A stretch of 48,160 bases of DNA from Actinomyces provencensis (GTDB taxonomy: Bacteria; Actinomycetota; Actinomycetes; Actinomycetales; Actinomycetaceae). A model generated the notes under the pieces. It saw nothing but the letters and a program-made list of their open reading frames with translations. It had not been told where the DNA came from and did not search any database. Location: NCBI RefSeq assembly GCF_900155435.1, contig NZ_LT700212.1:22525-70684 (forward strand). The letters are read 5' to 3'. Below are positions 7,831 through 16,056 of this stretch, one piece after another (positions within the stretch are counted from its first letter, which is position 1; each line of letters starts with the position of its first letter). A program made the translations under genes and the position numbers.

Positions 7831-10800
7831 ATGATCCGCACTCCCCGGGCCCGCGGAGGCATGCTCTGCGCGGCCACGGCCCTCCTGGTGACCACCCTCG
7901 TGGCCGCCGCCGGAGGGCCCGCGCTGGCTGTCCCGTCCCCGACCACTCCGGGTTCCGTCCGGACGACGCCCACCGGACCCGCCGACACGCCCACGCTGCA
8001 CACCTGGGACCACGCCGACTCGGTGGCCACCTCCGCTCCGATCGCGGACGGCCAGGTGCGCCGCTCGGAGTTCTACGACGCGTCGGTCTCCACCGCCTCC
8101 GACCCGGACGCCGCGCACACGTCCTTCGTGTACATGAGCGTGCCCCGCAGCGGCGAGGGGAAGATCGGCTACGACGAGCAGGACGGCGCCGAGTTCTCCT
8201 CAGCGGCCGACCTGACGATGAGCTGGTCGAGTTTCGAGTACGCCGAGGACGTCTGGGTCGACGTCCACCTGAGGACCGGGCAGACGATCTCCTCCGCGGA
8301 CCAGGTGACCATCCGTCCGACCGACCTGGGCTTCGAGAAGGAGCTGGTCGACTCCTCCACCATCCGGGTGAAGGTCCCCTACGACCCGGAGGGGTACCGG
8401 TTCTCGGTGGAGTTCGATCCCCAGCTCTACACCGCCTACAACGACATGTCCGGCGCCAGCGGTGAGCTCACCACCGTCGCCGAGGGCAACCGCGCCGTGC
8501 ACACCGAGCCCCAGAACTCCATGCTCGTCTTCGCCAACCCCATCGACGGTGCGGGAGATGCCGCCGCCGACGTGCCCAGCGAGGAGGACGGGTCCATCCA
8601 CTACGTCGAACCGGGATCGGTCACGGACCTCGACGGGATCACGGAGGACATCGTCTACTTCCGTCCCGGAACCTACTACATGGGCTCCACCTACCACGCC
8701 CGGCTCCCGGAGAACGTCAGGTGGGTGTACATCGCCCCGGGGGCCTACGTGAAGGGCGCCTTCCGCTTCCTCCACGAGACGCAGAGCGACTTCAAGGTCA
8801 CCGGCCTGGGCGTCCTCTCGGGCGAGCAGTACGTCTACGAGCCCGACACCACCAACGGCTACCAGCACACCACCGAGGACAACTGCCACTCCACCTGCGT
8901 GAAGATGCTGCAGTTCGAGTCCTCCAACACGGACCAGACCCTGGACCTCCACGGTGTGACGATCAACCAGCCCCCGTACCACTCCTTCGTGGTCTACGCC
9001 CACGAGGACGGCACTGAGGTCGACGTCACGCACTTCACGATGGACGTGCGCAACTACAAGCAGGTGGGCAGCTGGTACTGGCAGACGGACGGCATCGAGC
9101 TCTACCCCGACTCCACGATGCGCAACACGTTCTTCCACGCCAATGACGACGTGCTCAAGCTCTACCACTCGAACGTCACCATTGACGACACCGTCATCTG
9201 GAAGAACGAGAACGGTCCCGTCGTCCAGTGGGGGTGGACACCGCGCAACGTCCACGACGTGACCGTCAATGCCACCGACGTCATCCACAACCGCATGTAC
9301 TGGAAGGACGTCAAGTACAACACCTGCGTCTTCAACTCCTCCAGCCACTGGGAGGACATGGGTGCCACCGACCGCGCCGACACCACCTCCACCGTGCGCG
9401 ACATGCGCTTCACCGACACCCGCGTCGAGGGCACGGTGAACTGCGCACTGCGTGTGTTCGCCCTGTCGAACACCGAGGACGTCGAGATCGACGGGTTCTC
9501 CGTGGACGGGTGGAACGGGCTGGACGCGACCTCCCAGGTGAGCCTGCTCAAGCGGTACCACGACCGCGACGGCAACCAGGTCACCATCGGCAACGAGGTC
9601 TCCGACGGCCAGGGGCTCTCGCTGCACGACTACACGGTCGGGGGGATCCCGGTCCTCAAGGCCGGCGACAACTGGGCCTCCGACGAGCTCGGGCGCCTCG
9701 ACTTCGATGCCGACACCTGGGAGAGCTGGAACGCCACCAGCGACGACCAACCGACCGGGGCCGCACCCCGGTTGACCGTGGAGGGAATCGAGGACGGTTC
9801 GACCGCCCCTTCGCGGCACATCACCCTCAGCGGCACCACGGACGCCCCGTCCGTGGCGGTCACCGTGAACGGCACGCGCACCGAGGTCCCGGTCACCGCA
9901 GGCACCTTCTCCACCGAGATCGACCTGCCGGCGATCAGCAACCGCATCACCGTCACCGCCACCGCCGACAACGGCGTCCAGACGGTCCTGCGCCACACCG
10001 TGACCGCCCTGGGCACCCAGATCGGTTCGATGACCGACCCTGCCGGGGACGACAACGGGCCCGGCAGCTACACCTACCCCACCGACTCCGCCTTCACCCC
10101 CGGCAGCTTCGACCTCACGGGGATGTCCGTGTACGACGACGGTGACGCGGTCCGCTTCGTGACCACCACGCACGGTCCGATCACCAATCCCTGGGGAGGC
10201 AACGGCATGAGCACCCAACGCCTCAACATCTACGTGCGCGACGGTGGGTCCACCACGACGACGGAACTCCTCCCCGGGACCAACACCTCTGCCCAAGGCG
10301 CCTGGACGCACGCCGTCGTCGCCGACGGTCGCTACGCCGGTGCCCGCTTCGGTGGCGGTGTCTACGGCGCCGACCTGGAGCGGGTCGGTGACGTCGCCCT
10401 CGACGTCGACCCCTCAGGGGTGATCATCGCGTCCGTCCCCGCCAGCCTGCTGGAGGGTGTCGACCTGGGCACGGCCGGCTACCAGGTCTCGATGTACTCC
10501 GACGCCGAGGACGGGGAGGGCGTGGGCAATGTGCGCCCCGTCTACAGCGCGGAGTGCGCAGCCGGCGAGGGGTGCCCCTCCTTCGTCGGTCCCTACCGCG
10601 TGGGAGGCGGCGCCGGTGAGTACACCGATGACGAGGAGTCGCGGGACACGGACACACGCGACTCCAACGCCCTCGACATCATCTCCGGGGACGTCTCCCA
10701 GGCGGAGGCCATGGACTGGACAAGTGGAGCCGTCGTCGTCCCCTACGTGACGCTCACGGCGGACGGACAGGACACCCCCGGGACCGACGACGGGGACGAC

Positions 10801-11064
10801 AAGGACCCCGGGACCGGCGAGGACGGGACGGATGACGACGGGACGTCCGACGGCGCATCCGGTGACGACACGACCGGTGACGACGGAAACGGCGGCAGCG
10901 CTGCAGGCGACGACGCGGCCGACGGGAACAGCGCTTCGGCCTCCGCGCCCGAGGGCGGTCTCCCCGTGAGCGGCGCGACGCTGGGCGGCGCCTTCCTGGT
11001 CACGGCACTCGCGCTGGCCGGTGCAGGTGCGGCACTGCGCCGATCGGCACGGTCCCGGCGCTAG
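7831..11064 (+). CDS. Secreted, cell-wall-anchored dextranase (GH49)
   Basis: Expected to cut alpha-1,6 bonds in dextran outside the cell (endo-dextranase or isomalto-type enzyme). The 1077-residue protein starts with a signal peptide (cleavage after ALA at 31-33). An N-terminal beta-sandwich and a right-handed beta-helix follow to about residue 620. The three GH49 acids are at D420 (in DGIELY) and D439-D440 (in NDDVLKLY); the 19/20 spacing equals that of D376, D395, D396 in the Penicillium enzyme. Residues 647-725 look like an Ig-like glucodextranase B domain. From D736 (DPAGDD) runs a domain resembling the glucodextranase C / DOMON-type carbohydrate-binding module. A D/G/T-rich spacer (980-1040) leads to LPVSG at 1044-1048, a hydrophobic stretch and an arginine-rich tail: a sortase-type sorting signal in variant form. 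It has its own promoter and terminator. Confidence 0.9.
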   Translation: MIRTPRARGGMLCAATALLVTTLVAAAGGPALAVPSPTTPGSVRTTPTGPADTPTLHTWDHADSVATSAPIADGQVRRSEFYDASVSTASDPDAAHTSFVYMSVPRSGEGKIGYDEQDGAEFSSAADLTMSWSSFEYAEDVWVDVHLRTGQTISSADQVTIRPTDLGFEKELVDSSTIRVKVPYDPEGYRFSVEFDPQLYTAYNDMSGASGELTTVAEGNRAVHTEPQNSMLVFANPIDGAGDAAADVPSEEDGSIHYVEPGSVTDLDGITEDIVYFRPGTYYMGSTYHARLPENVRWVYIAPGAYVKGAFRFLHETQSDFKVTGLGVLSGEQYVYEPDTTNGYQHTTEDNCHSTCVKMLQFESSNTDQTLDLHGVTINQPPYHSFVVYAHEDGTEVDVTHFTMDVRNYKQVGSWYWQTDGIELYPDSTMRNTFFHANDDVLKLYHSNVTIDDTVIWKNENGPVVQWGWTPRNVHDVTVNATDVIHNRMYWKDVKYNTCVFNSSSHWEDMGATDRADTTSTVRDMRFTDTRVEGTVNCALRVFALSNTEDVEIDGFSVDGWNGLDATSQVSLLKRYHDRDGNQVTIGNEVSDGQGLSLHDYTVGGIPVLKAGDNWASDELGRLDFDADTWESWNATSDDQPTGAAPRLTVEGIEDGSTAPSRHITLSGTTDAPSVAVTVNGTRTEVPVTAGTFSTEIDLPAISNRITVTATADNGVQTVLRHTVTALGTQIGSMTDPAGDDNGPGSYTYPTDSAFTPGSFDLTGMSVYDDGDAVRFVTTTHGPITNPWGGNGMSTQRLNIYVRDGGSTTTTELLPGTNTSAQGAWTHAVVADGRYAGARFGGGVYGADLERVGDVALDVDPSGVIIASVPASLLEGVDLGTAGYQVSMYSDAEDGEGVGNVRPVYSAECAAGEGCPSFVGPYRVGGGAGEYTDDEESRDTDTRDSNALDIISGDVSQAEAMDWTSGAVVVPYVTLTADGQDTPGTDDGDDKDPGTGEDGTDDDGTSDGASGDDTTGDDGNGGSAAGDDAADGNSASASAPEGGLPVSGATLGGAFLVTALALAGAGAALRRSARSRR

Positions 11065-11080
11065 TCCGGCACGGTGGGTC

Positions 11081-11125
11081 GGTCCGGGCCCACGTGGCAC
11101 CGAGGTGTCGCGTGGGGCCCGGACC
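11081..11125. terminator. Strong hairpin between dextranase gene and rnpB
   Basis: GGTCCGGGCCCACG (11081-11094) pairs with the complementary stretch at 11111-11125 (one bulged G), and the loop can pair further (GGCACC with GGTGTC). It sits between two convergent transcription units and can serve both. No T-tract follows. Confidence 0.7.
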
Positions 11126-11138
11126 GCAGGAGGGGTGC

Positions 11139-11519
11139 GGATGAGTCGGTCTGTACGCCGGGTTCTGTCCCGTGCCCCGTCACCGGGTGCACGGGGGCGA
11201 CCATCCATCTAGGACCTGCGTTGCCGCAGGCCTCCAGCGACCTACCCGCAGACATTGGACGGGCCGTCCGTGTCGCCTGCTGCTCGGTCTTGCTCCGGGT
11301 GGGGTTTGCCGAGCCGATGCGGTCACCCGCATCGCTGGTGGGCTCTTGCCCCACCGTTTCACCCTTGCCCCGGACCTGGGTCCGTGGCGGTCTGTTCTCT
11401 GTGGCACTGTCCCGCGGGTCACCCCGGGTGGCTGTTGGCCACCACCCTGCCCGATGGAGCCCGGACGTTCCTCGCGGGACCCGGAGGTCCCCCGCGGCCG
11501 CCCGACCGACTCATCCGCG
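11139..11519 (-). ncRNA. rnpB: RNase P RNA, bacterial class A
   Basis: Catalytic RNA subunit of RNase P, which trims the 5' ends of pre-tRNAs. On the minus strand the conserved core is unmistakable: GAGGAACGTCCGGGCTCC near the 5' end, GGGTGAAACGGTGGGG, then AGAGCCCACCAGC in the middle, and AGATGGATGGTCGCC, ACAGAACCCGGCGTACAGACC at the 3' end. The two termini pair as a 13-bp P1 helix (GGATGAGTCGGTC at 11516-11504 with its complement at 11151-11139 on the opposite strand). A minus-strand TACCAT (11531-11526) placed six to seven bases before about 11519 is the likely -10, which sets the 5' end. It converges with the dextranase gene and is divergent from yaaA. Confidence 0.96.
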
Positions 11520-11560
11520 TCCCCCATGGTAGTCCACCCGCCACCCCGCCCCGGCACCCC

Positions 11561-11641
11561 GTGCATGCCGGCGGACCGGGGCAGCCCGTGCGTGCCGGCG
11601 GAGCGGCGCACACCGTGCGTGCCGGTCGGCCGGGATGCCCG
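11561..11641. repeat. 27-bp tandem repeat, three copies
   Basis: Copies begin at 11561, 11588 and 11615, each opening GTGCRTGCCGGCGG or a close variant. The array lies between the rnpB promoter and the yaaA -10 element. No gene is supported here. Confidence 0.7.
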
Positions 11642-11663
11642 CGCAGGGGCCTACCCTGCTCAG

Positions 11664-12484
11664 GTGATGATCTGGCTCCCGCCCTCCGAGGGCAAGACCG
11701 CGCCTGCCCACGGCCCCGCCCTCGACCTCGCGGCACTGTCCCTTCCCGCACTGACCGAGGCACGCGAGGAGGTCGCCCGGACCCTCGTCGCGGTCTCCGC
11801 CTCCCCGTCCGGCGCGGAGGTCCTGCACCTGGGGCCACGTTCGCGCGGGGACCTCGAGACCAACGCGCACCTCGGCGACGCCCCCTGCGCCCCCGCACGG
11901 GAGGTGTTCTCGGGAGTCCTCTTCGAGGCCGCCGGGCTGGGTCGCTGCCGGCGCGGTCCACGGGGGCCGGAGGTGTGGATCTTCTCGGGCCTGTTCGGAG
12001 CCCTGCGACCCGAGGACCGATCCCCGACCACCGGCTCCCGATGGGCGCCCGACTGCCCGGGACGGGTGCCCTGGCGGGTTTCTGGAGGCCACGTCTGCAC
12101 GATGCCCTCGAGGACCGCACCCGTGGGGCGACGGTGGTGGACCTGCGTTCTGGCCCCTACCGCTCGGCCTGCACCGGCGGATGGGCCGACGTGCTCCGCA
12201 TCGACGTCGTGCGCAGCAGGGACGGCCGACGCGGTGTCGTCTCCCACCAGGCCAAGCACTGGCGTGGAATGGTGTGCGCGGGCCTGCTCGACGCCTCACC
12301 GGACTCCCTGCCCCCGACGGTGAAGGTGGAGGGGTGCGTCAGTGCCATCCGCTCGACGGCTCCCACGATGGTGGCCCACGACGCCACCGGCGCGCGTCAG
12401 CAGGTGGTCGACGTCGAGGTCGGACCGACCACGCCCACGCGCGAGGGCGGGTCCGTCACCGTGCTGACCCTCGTGGTCGACTGA
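11664..12484 (+). pseudogene. yaaA: YaaA-family peroxide-stress protein, frameshifted
   Basis: YaaA limits intracellular iron and DNA damage under peroxide stress. The N-terminal part reads MIWLPPSEGKTAPAHG, then LDLAALSLPALTEARE and an intact middle up to LRPEDR. The family sequence then continues in another frame as IPDHRLPMGARLPGTG, VVDLRSGPYRSA and VVSHQAKHWRGMV to the stop at 12484. One base is missing between 12019 and 12020 (an Arg codon CG-ATC). Together the two frames give a normal length of about 272 residues. A TACCCT hexamer (11652-11657) lies six bases before GTG 11664, in frame with ATG 11667, so the start is probably leaderless at 11664. Either a true pseudogene or a single-base sequencing error; the rest shows no decay. 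Confidence 0.85.
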
Positions 12485-12505
12485 AGCGGCGCCCGCGACG
12501 AGCAT

Positions 12506-12572
12506 CCGACCTGACGTCGGGCGCACCCCACGCCCGGGCCCGGGCCCGTGGAGCAACCGGTCCGGCGACCGG
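12506..12572. terminator. Hairpins between convergent yaaA and the CdsZ-like gene
   Basis: CCGAC/GTCGG (12506-12510, 12516-12520) and CCGGTC-cggc-GACCGG (12557-12572) can both fold. They lie in the 110-nt gap between converging genes. No T-tract. Confidence 0.4.
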
Positions 12573-12594
12573 GTCCCGGCCGGGGTGCAGTCGG

Positions 12595-13329
12595 TCAGGA
12601 CGCGGTGGTCCGCACGATGATCTGACCGGTCTCCTCGGCCCAGCACAGCTGGTCCTCCGGGGTCCGGCGCACGTCCTCGAGTTCGGCGGGTGAGAGTTCC
12701 GTGGCCGCGCCGAGCACCTGGCCGTCACGCACCTCGACGACCGCCAGGGCGCCGTTGCGCGACCGGGAGCGCTCGTACTCGTCCATGAGTTCCGCGGGGA
12801 CTCGGGCGGCGAGTGCCTCGCGCTCGGCGAGCACGCCGCGCAGTTCCTCGTCGACCCCCGCCATGTCACGGGTGAAGCCGGCACGGGTGGCCTCCACGTC
12901 GGAGGCGATCGCGGCGGCCTCGTCCTTCATGGCCTGCTCGGCGGTCTCCGCCGTCTCCAGCCTCTCCATCGCCTCGAGCTGGGTGTCCTCGAGGTCGGAC
13001 AGCCGCTGGTCCATCCGCCTGATCTCGTGCTCCATCGGGTTCATGTCCCTCAGGGGCACCTCGTTGCGATCGAGCCTCCCCTGCTGGAGCTCGCGGCGGG
13101 CGCGGACCTTCTCGATGTCGTCCTCGATGCGGGTGACCTCACGACGGATGTCCGAGATGACGGCGCCCTGCGTGATCGCCGCACGCCGGAGGTCCTCGGC
13201 GCGGCCCGAGAGTTCCTGCAACGTGGCGTGGGCGGGGTGGGAGTTGCGCTGGTGACGCAGCTTCGAGGCGCGCTGGTCGAGCTTCTGCAGGTCGAGCAGC
13301 AGCAGTTGGTCCTCGTGCGGTGCGTTCAC
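12595..13329 (-). CDS. CdsZ/DUF164-like coiled-coil protein with degenerate zinc ribbon
   Basis: The family joins a long coiled coil to a C-terminal C4 zinc ribbon and is usually encoded beside NIF3 proteins, as here. The 244-residue product is almost entirely helical from residue 5 to about 185 (DLQKLDQRASKLRHQR, then heptads rich in E, R, L, A), followed by the short ribbon region. In this copy the CxxC pairs are gone: the first lies where VLGAATELSPAEL now reads, and the second where CWAEETGQIIVRT reads, leaving a single cysteine (C229). The overall ribbon shape around ELSPAEL and GQIIVRT is still recognisable. The GTG at 13329 follows GGAGGACACC and overlaps the NIF3 stop by 4 nt, so the two are translated as a pair. 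The role is unknown; a protein-scaffolding or regulatory role is only inferred. Confidence 0.8.
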   Translation of the reverse strand: MNAPHEDQLLLLDLQKLDQRASKLRHQRNSHPAHATLQELSGRAEDLRRAAITQGAVISDIRREVTRIEDDIEKVRARRELQQGRLDRNEVPLRDMNPMEHEIRRMDQRLSDLEDTQLEAMERLETAETAEQAMKDEAAAIASDVEATRAGFTRDMAGVDEELRGVLAEREALAARVPAELMDEYERSRSRNGALAVVEVRDGQVLGAATELSPAELEDVRRTPEDQLCWAEETGQIIVRTTAS

Positions 13330-14174
13330 CGGTGTCCTCCAGTGGTCGGTCGGTGGGTGTTCCACGGTTCTGTGACCATCGTAGAGACTTCCACGTCGAG
13401 CTCGACACCATCCGCACGCGCCGCGCCACGCAGCCGTCGCGCGAGCACCGGCAGCCAGGGCCACTCCGTGGCCCAGTGACTGGCGCAGAGGAGCGCCGGG
13501 GCCCCACCCTCCAGGTGCTCGGAGGCCGGATGGTGCCGCAGGTCCGCGGTGAGGAACACGTCCGCCCCCGCGCGACGCGCCGCGTGGAGGAAGTGGTCGC
13601 CCGCGCCGCCGGACACGGCCACGACACGCACGGTCGCGCCCTCGTCCCCGCCAACGAGCAGCCCGTGCGGCCCCGCGGGCAGGACGGAGGCCACGTGGTC
13701 GGCGAAGGCGCCCAGCGACTGGGGCGTGACACCACCGATGCGTCCGAAACCGACTGCGTGTCCCCCGGCGTCCTCGCCGGTCGGTTCGAGGGGTCGGGAG
13801 TCCCGCAGTCCCACGAGGTCCGCGAGGGCTGCGGACACCCCACCCCAGGCGATGTCGGCGTTGGTGTGGGCGTTGAGGAGCGCCGTGCCCGACCTGATGA
13901 GACGGGCGACCAGCGCACCCTTGGGGTCGTCCTCCGGCAGGAAGGAGGTCCCGCGCAGGTACAGCGGGTGGTGCGTGATGACCATGTCCGCCCCGTGGTC
14001 GAGCGCCTCGCCGACCGTTGCGGCGACCGGATCGACCGCCAGGAGGAGCCGGTGCACGCGACGCGTCGGGTCGCCCAGGACCAGACCGACACGGTCCCAG
14101 GACTCCGCAGTGTGCGGTGGGTACCACTCGTCCATCCGCGCGACGACATCGGCGACGCTCCAGGTGCTGTCCAT
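13326..14174 (-). CDS. NIF3-like dinuclear metal-centre protein (DUF34)
   Basis: A conserved toroid-forming protein with a two-metal site; its biochemical role is unsettled (metal-dependent hydrolase or metal chaperone have been proposed). The 282 residues include the metal-ligand motifs ITHHPLYLRG, NAHTNADIAWGGV, and the C-terminal segment TADLRHHPASEH and CASHWATEWPWLP, with histidines and glutamate where the family has its ligands. The ATG at 14174 is preferred over the in-frame GTG at 14180, because a minus-strand TACTGT (14186-14181) lies exactly six bases upstream of it and there is no ribosome binding site. It is translationally coupled to the CdsZ-like gene downstream, and diverges from the lactonase gene with only 34 bases between the start codons. 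Confidence 0.9.
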   Translation of the reverse strand: MDSTWSVADVVARMDEWYPPHTAESWDRVGLVLGDPTRRVHRLLLAVDPVAATVGEALDHGADMVITHHPLYLRGTSFLPEDDPKGALVARLIRSGTALLNAHTNADIAWGGVSAALADLVGLRDSRPLEPTGEDAGGHAVGFGRIGGVTPQSLGAFADHVASVLPAGPHGLLVGGDEGATVRVVAVSGGAGDHFLHAARRAGADVFLTADLRHHPASEHLEGGAPALLCASHWATEWPWLPVLARRLRGAARADGVELDVEVSTMVTEPWNTHRPTTGGHR

Positions 14175-14208
14175 CCACACACAGTAGCGCCGTGGCTACC
14201 GTGTCCCC
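14175..14208. promoter_or_regulatory. Two divergent leaderless promoters packed in 34 bp
   Basis: Minus-strand -10 TACTGT (14186-14181) is six bases from the NIF3 ATG; plus-strand -10 TACCGT (14197-14202) is six bases from the lactonase ATG at 14209. Each promoter's -35 region must lie inside the other gene's first codons. Confidence 0.6.
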
Positions 14209-15327
14209 ATGACACCTGCGCACCCGGACCACTCCCGCACACTGTGGATCGGCACCTTCCCCGTCGCCGGAATCGGCACCCCCGCGGGGCTGGGTGAGGG
14301 GATCTGGAGGACGGAGCTGGACACCGACTCGGGCCACCTCTCCCCCGCCGTCCAGGTCTGCGAGGTCCCCGCACCCTCCTTCCTCTTGCGCCACCCCCAC
14401 CTCCCGTTGCTCTACGCCACTGCGGAGGCGGAACCGGAGGGGGCCCTCACGGTCCTGGGTGTGGGTGAGGGTGCCACCCTGACCCCCCTGGACGAACCGG
14501 GGTCCGCGGGTGCGGCCCCGACGCACCTGGCCCTGCTGCCTGGCCTCCCGGGCGGACTCCTCGTGACCTCCAACTACGGCGACGGCACGGTCGGGGTCGC
14601 ACACCTGGACCCGCACGGGCGCCCCGTCGGCGCGACCTCCGCCCTGCGGCACACGGGCCACGGCCCCCGCACGGACCGGCAGGAGGGATCTCATGCACAC
14701 TCCGCGACGGTCGCCCCGGGCGCGGGGACCGTCCTCGTGTGCGACCTGGGCACCGATGAGCTGAGGCGGCTGCGCGTCGTCGAGGGGGGCGGGTCACCTC
14801 AGCTGGTCGAGGACGGAGTGGCATTCCGTTTCACCCCCGGATCCGGACCACGCCACGCAGCATTCCTGCCGGACGGGCGTCACCTCCTCGTCGTCACCGA
14901 GCTCAGCGCCGAGGTGGTGCTCCTGGAGTGGGACGGGAAGGAGGCCCACGAGGTGACGCGGGTGCCCGTGGCCGACCGCTCGGACGTCGCACCCCTGCCC
15001 TCGCACCTGGTGCTCTCACCGCAGCCGGACGGGACGCTCCTGCTCGACGTGGCCGTGCGTGGACCCGGGAGTCTCGCGACGTTCCGCGTCTCCTCCGACG
15101 GCAGTGGCCTGGGGCTGCTGGGGCGGACCTGGACGGGGGCGTCCTGGCCCCGCCACTTCGCCGTGGTGGACGCGGGCGACGGCCGGAGTCTCCTCGTCGT
15201 CGCCGGGGAGACGGACTCGCTGGTCCGTGTCCTGGAACGGACCCCGCAGGACCCCCGTCCCCGGCTCCTGGAGGGGTCGGCGCAGGTGCCCTCCCCCGCC
15301 TTCGTGCTCGAGGACAGTGGTGTGTGA
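14209..15327 (+). CDS. Lactonase-family beta-propeller protein (6-phosphogluconolactonase-like)
   Basis: The family (PF10282) includes the E. coli 6-phosphogluconolactonase YbhE, so the likely job is hydrolysis of a sugar lactone, possibly in the pentose phosphate route. The 372-residue protein has repeated propeller blades: the opening LWIGTFPVAG, SNYGDGTVGVAHLDPHG, the metal/active-site region SHAHSATVAPG, VLVCDLGTDELRRL, and the very typical GSGPRHAAFLPDGRHLLVVTEL. The last blade (SWPRHFAVVDAGDGRSLLVVAGE) is also family-like. No signal peptide is seen, so it is probably cytoplasmic. The start ATG lies six bases after TACCGT. Substrate assignment is tentative, since the family is broad. Confidence 0.85.
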   Translation: MTPAHPDHSRTLWIGTFPVAGIGTPAGLGEGIWRTELDTDSGHLSPAVQVCEVPAPSFLLRHPHLPLLYATAEAEPEGALTVLGVGEGATLTPLDEPGSAGAAPTHLALLPGLPGGLLVTSNYGDGTVGVAHLDPHGRPVGATSALRHTGHGPRTDRQEGSHAHSATVAPGAGTVLVCDLGTDELRRLRVVEGGGSPQLVEDGVAFRFTPGSGPRHAAFLPDGRHLLVVTELSAEVVLLEWDGKEAHEVTRVPVADRSDVAPLPSHLVLSPQPDGTLLLDVAVRGPGSLATFRVSSDGSGLGLLGRTWTGASWPRHFAVVDAGDGRSLLVVAGETDSLVRVLERTPQDPRPRLLEGSAQVPSPAFVLEDSGV

Positions 15328-15345
15328 CCGGGCTGGGTCCGCAAA

Positions 15346-15374
15346 AACACTGATATTGGGCACATATCAGTGTT
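15346..15374. promoter_or_regulatory. Perfect palindromic operator over the satD promoter
   Basis: AACACTGATAT (15346-15356) and its exact reverse complement (15364-15374) are separated by seven bases. The site overlaps the -10 (TATCGT, 15374-15379), covering the spacer and -35 region, so a bound protein would repress. The inner part CTGATAT-N7-ATATCAG recurs at 22747-22767. Confidence 0.8.
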
Positions 15375-15384
15375 ATCGTCAGGC

Positions 15385-16056
15385 ATGACCATCGCCACCG
15401 GCATCATCGCGGACATCATCGGCTCCCGCGACCTGCCCGACCGTGCCGCTGCCCAGCAAGCCATCCTCGACTCCCTGGCGCGGGCCTGCGAGGGCGCCGA
15501 GGTGCTGCGTCCGGTCTGGCCGACGGTCGGCGACGAGTTCCAATTGGTCGTCGCCGATCCGCCCACCGCCGTACGGGTGACGGGTCTCGCGCACCTCCTG
15601 CTCCCGGCGACGCTCTCGCTCCGGTTCGGGATCGGCACCGGCACCGTGGTGGAGGTGGGTGGCAGCACCACCGGGTCGGCCCCGCCCATCCAGGACGGCT
15701 CCGCCTGGTGGGCGGCGCGGGAGGCGATCCAGACCGTCCACCGGCTCCGCGAGGGGGGCCAGGACGCCGCCCTCACCTGGTTCCGCAGCGGTGCCCCCTC
15801 CAGCCCGGGACAGGCGGCGTGGCCCGAAGAGGAGACGGTGAACGCCCTCCTGCTGCTGCGCGACCACGTGATCGCCCGCATGAAGTCCCGGGAGCGCCGC
15901 ATCGCCACCGGGCTCCTGGCCGGGTCGACCCAGGTCGAGATCGCACGCTCCGAAGGGATCACCCAGTCGGCCGTCTCCCAGAATGCGCACCGATCGGGCG
16001 CCGCGACATTGGTCGAGGTCCACCGACTCCTCGCCTCCGGGGAGGTGCGCCGATGA
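15385..16056 (+). CDS. SatD-family protein with C-terminal helix-turn-helix
   Basis: Recognised from the opening GIIADIIGSRDLPDRAAAQQ, the block WPTVGDEFQLVV and LRFGIGTGTV, which are the SatD family pattern (named after the Streptococcus mutans sat operon; biochemical function unknown). The 223-residue product ends with a region like a sigma-factor-4/LuxR-type helix-turn-helix: RRIATGLLAGSTQVEIARSE then GITQSAVSQNAHRSG (about residues 170-208), so it may bind DNA. ATG 15385 lies 11 nt after a perfect 11-bp-arm palindrome, with TATCGT five bases before the ATG. This layout suggests autoregulation. It overlaps the next gene by ATGA, so the two are coupled. Confidence 0.82.
   Translation: MTIATGIIADIIGSRDLPDRAAAQQAILDSLARACEGAEVLRPVWPTVGDEFQLVVADPPTAVRVTGLAHLLLPATLSLRFGIGTGTVVEVGGSTTGSAPPIQDGSAWWAAREAIQTVHRLREGGQDAALTWFRSGAPSSPGQAAWPEEETVNALLLLRDHVIARMKSRERRIATGLLAGSTQVEIARSEGITQSAVSQNAHRSGAATLVEVHRLLASGEVRR

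Noticed and set aside
8200-10311. Long open frame of about 700 codons on the minus strand opposite the dextranase gene
   Set aside because: Its translation is low-complexity V/G/D/H-rich, shows no family motif, and arises from GC-rich third-position bias; the plus-strand gene has catalytic residues and secretion signals.
12010-12025. Programmed frameshift in yaaA
   Set aside because: No slippery heptamer or downstream structure of the usual type; family members are not known to be frameshifted.
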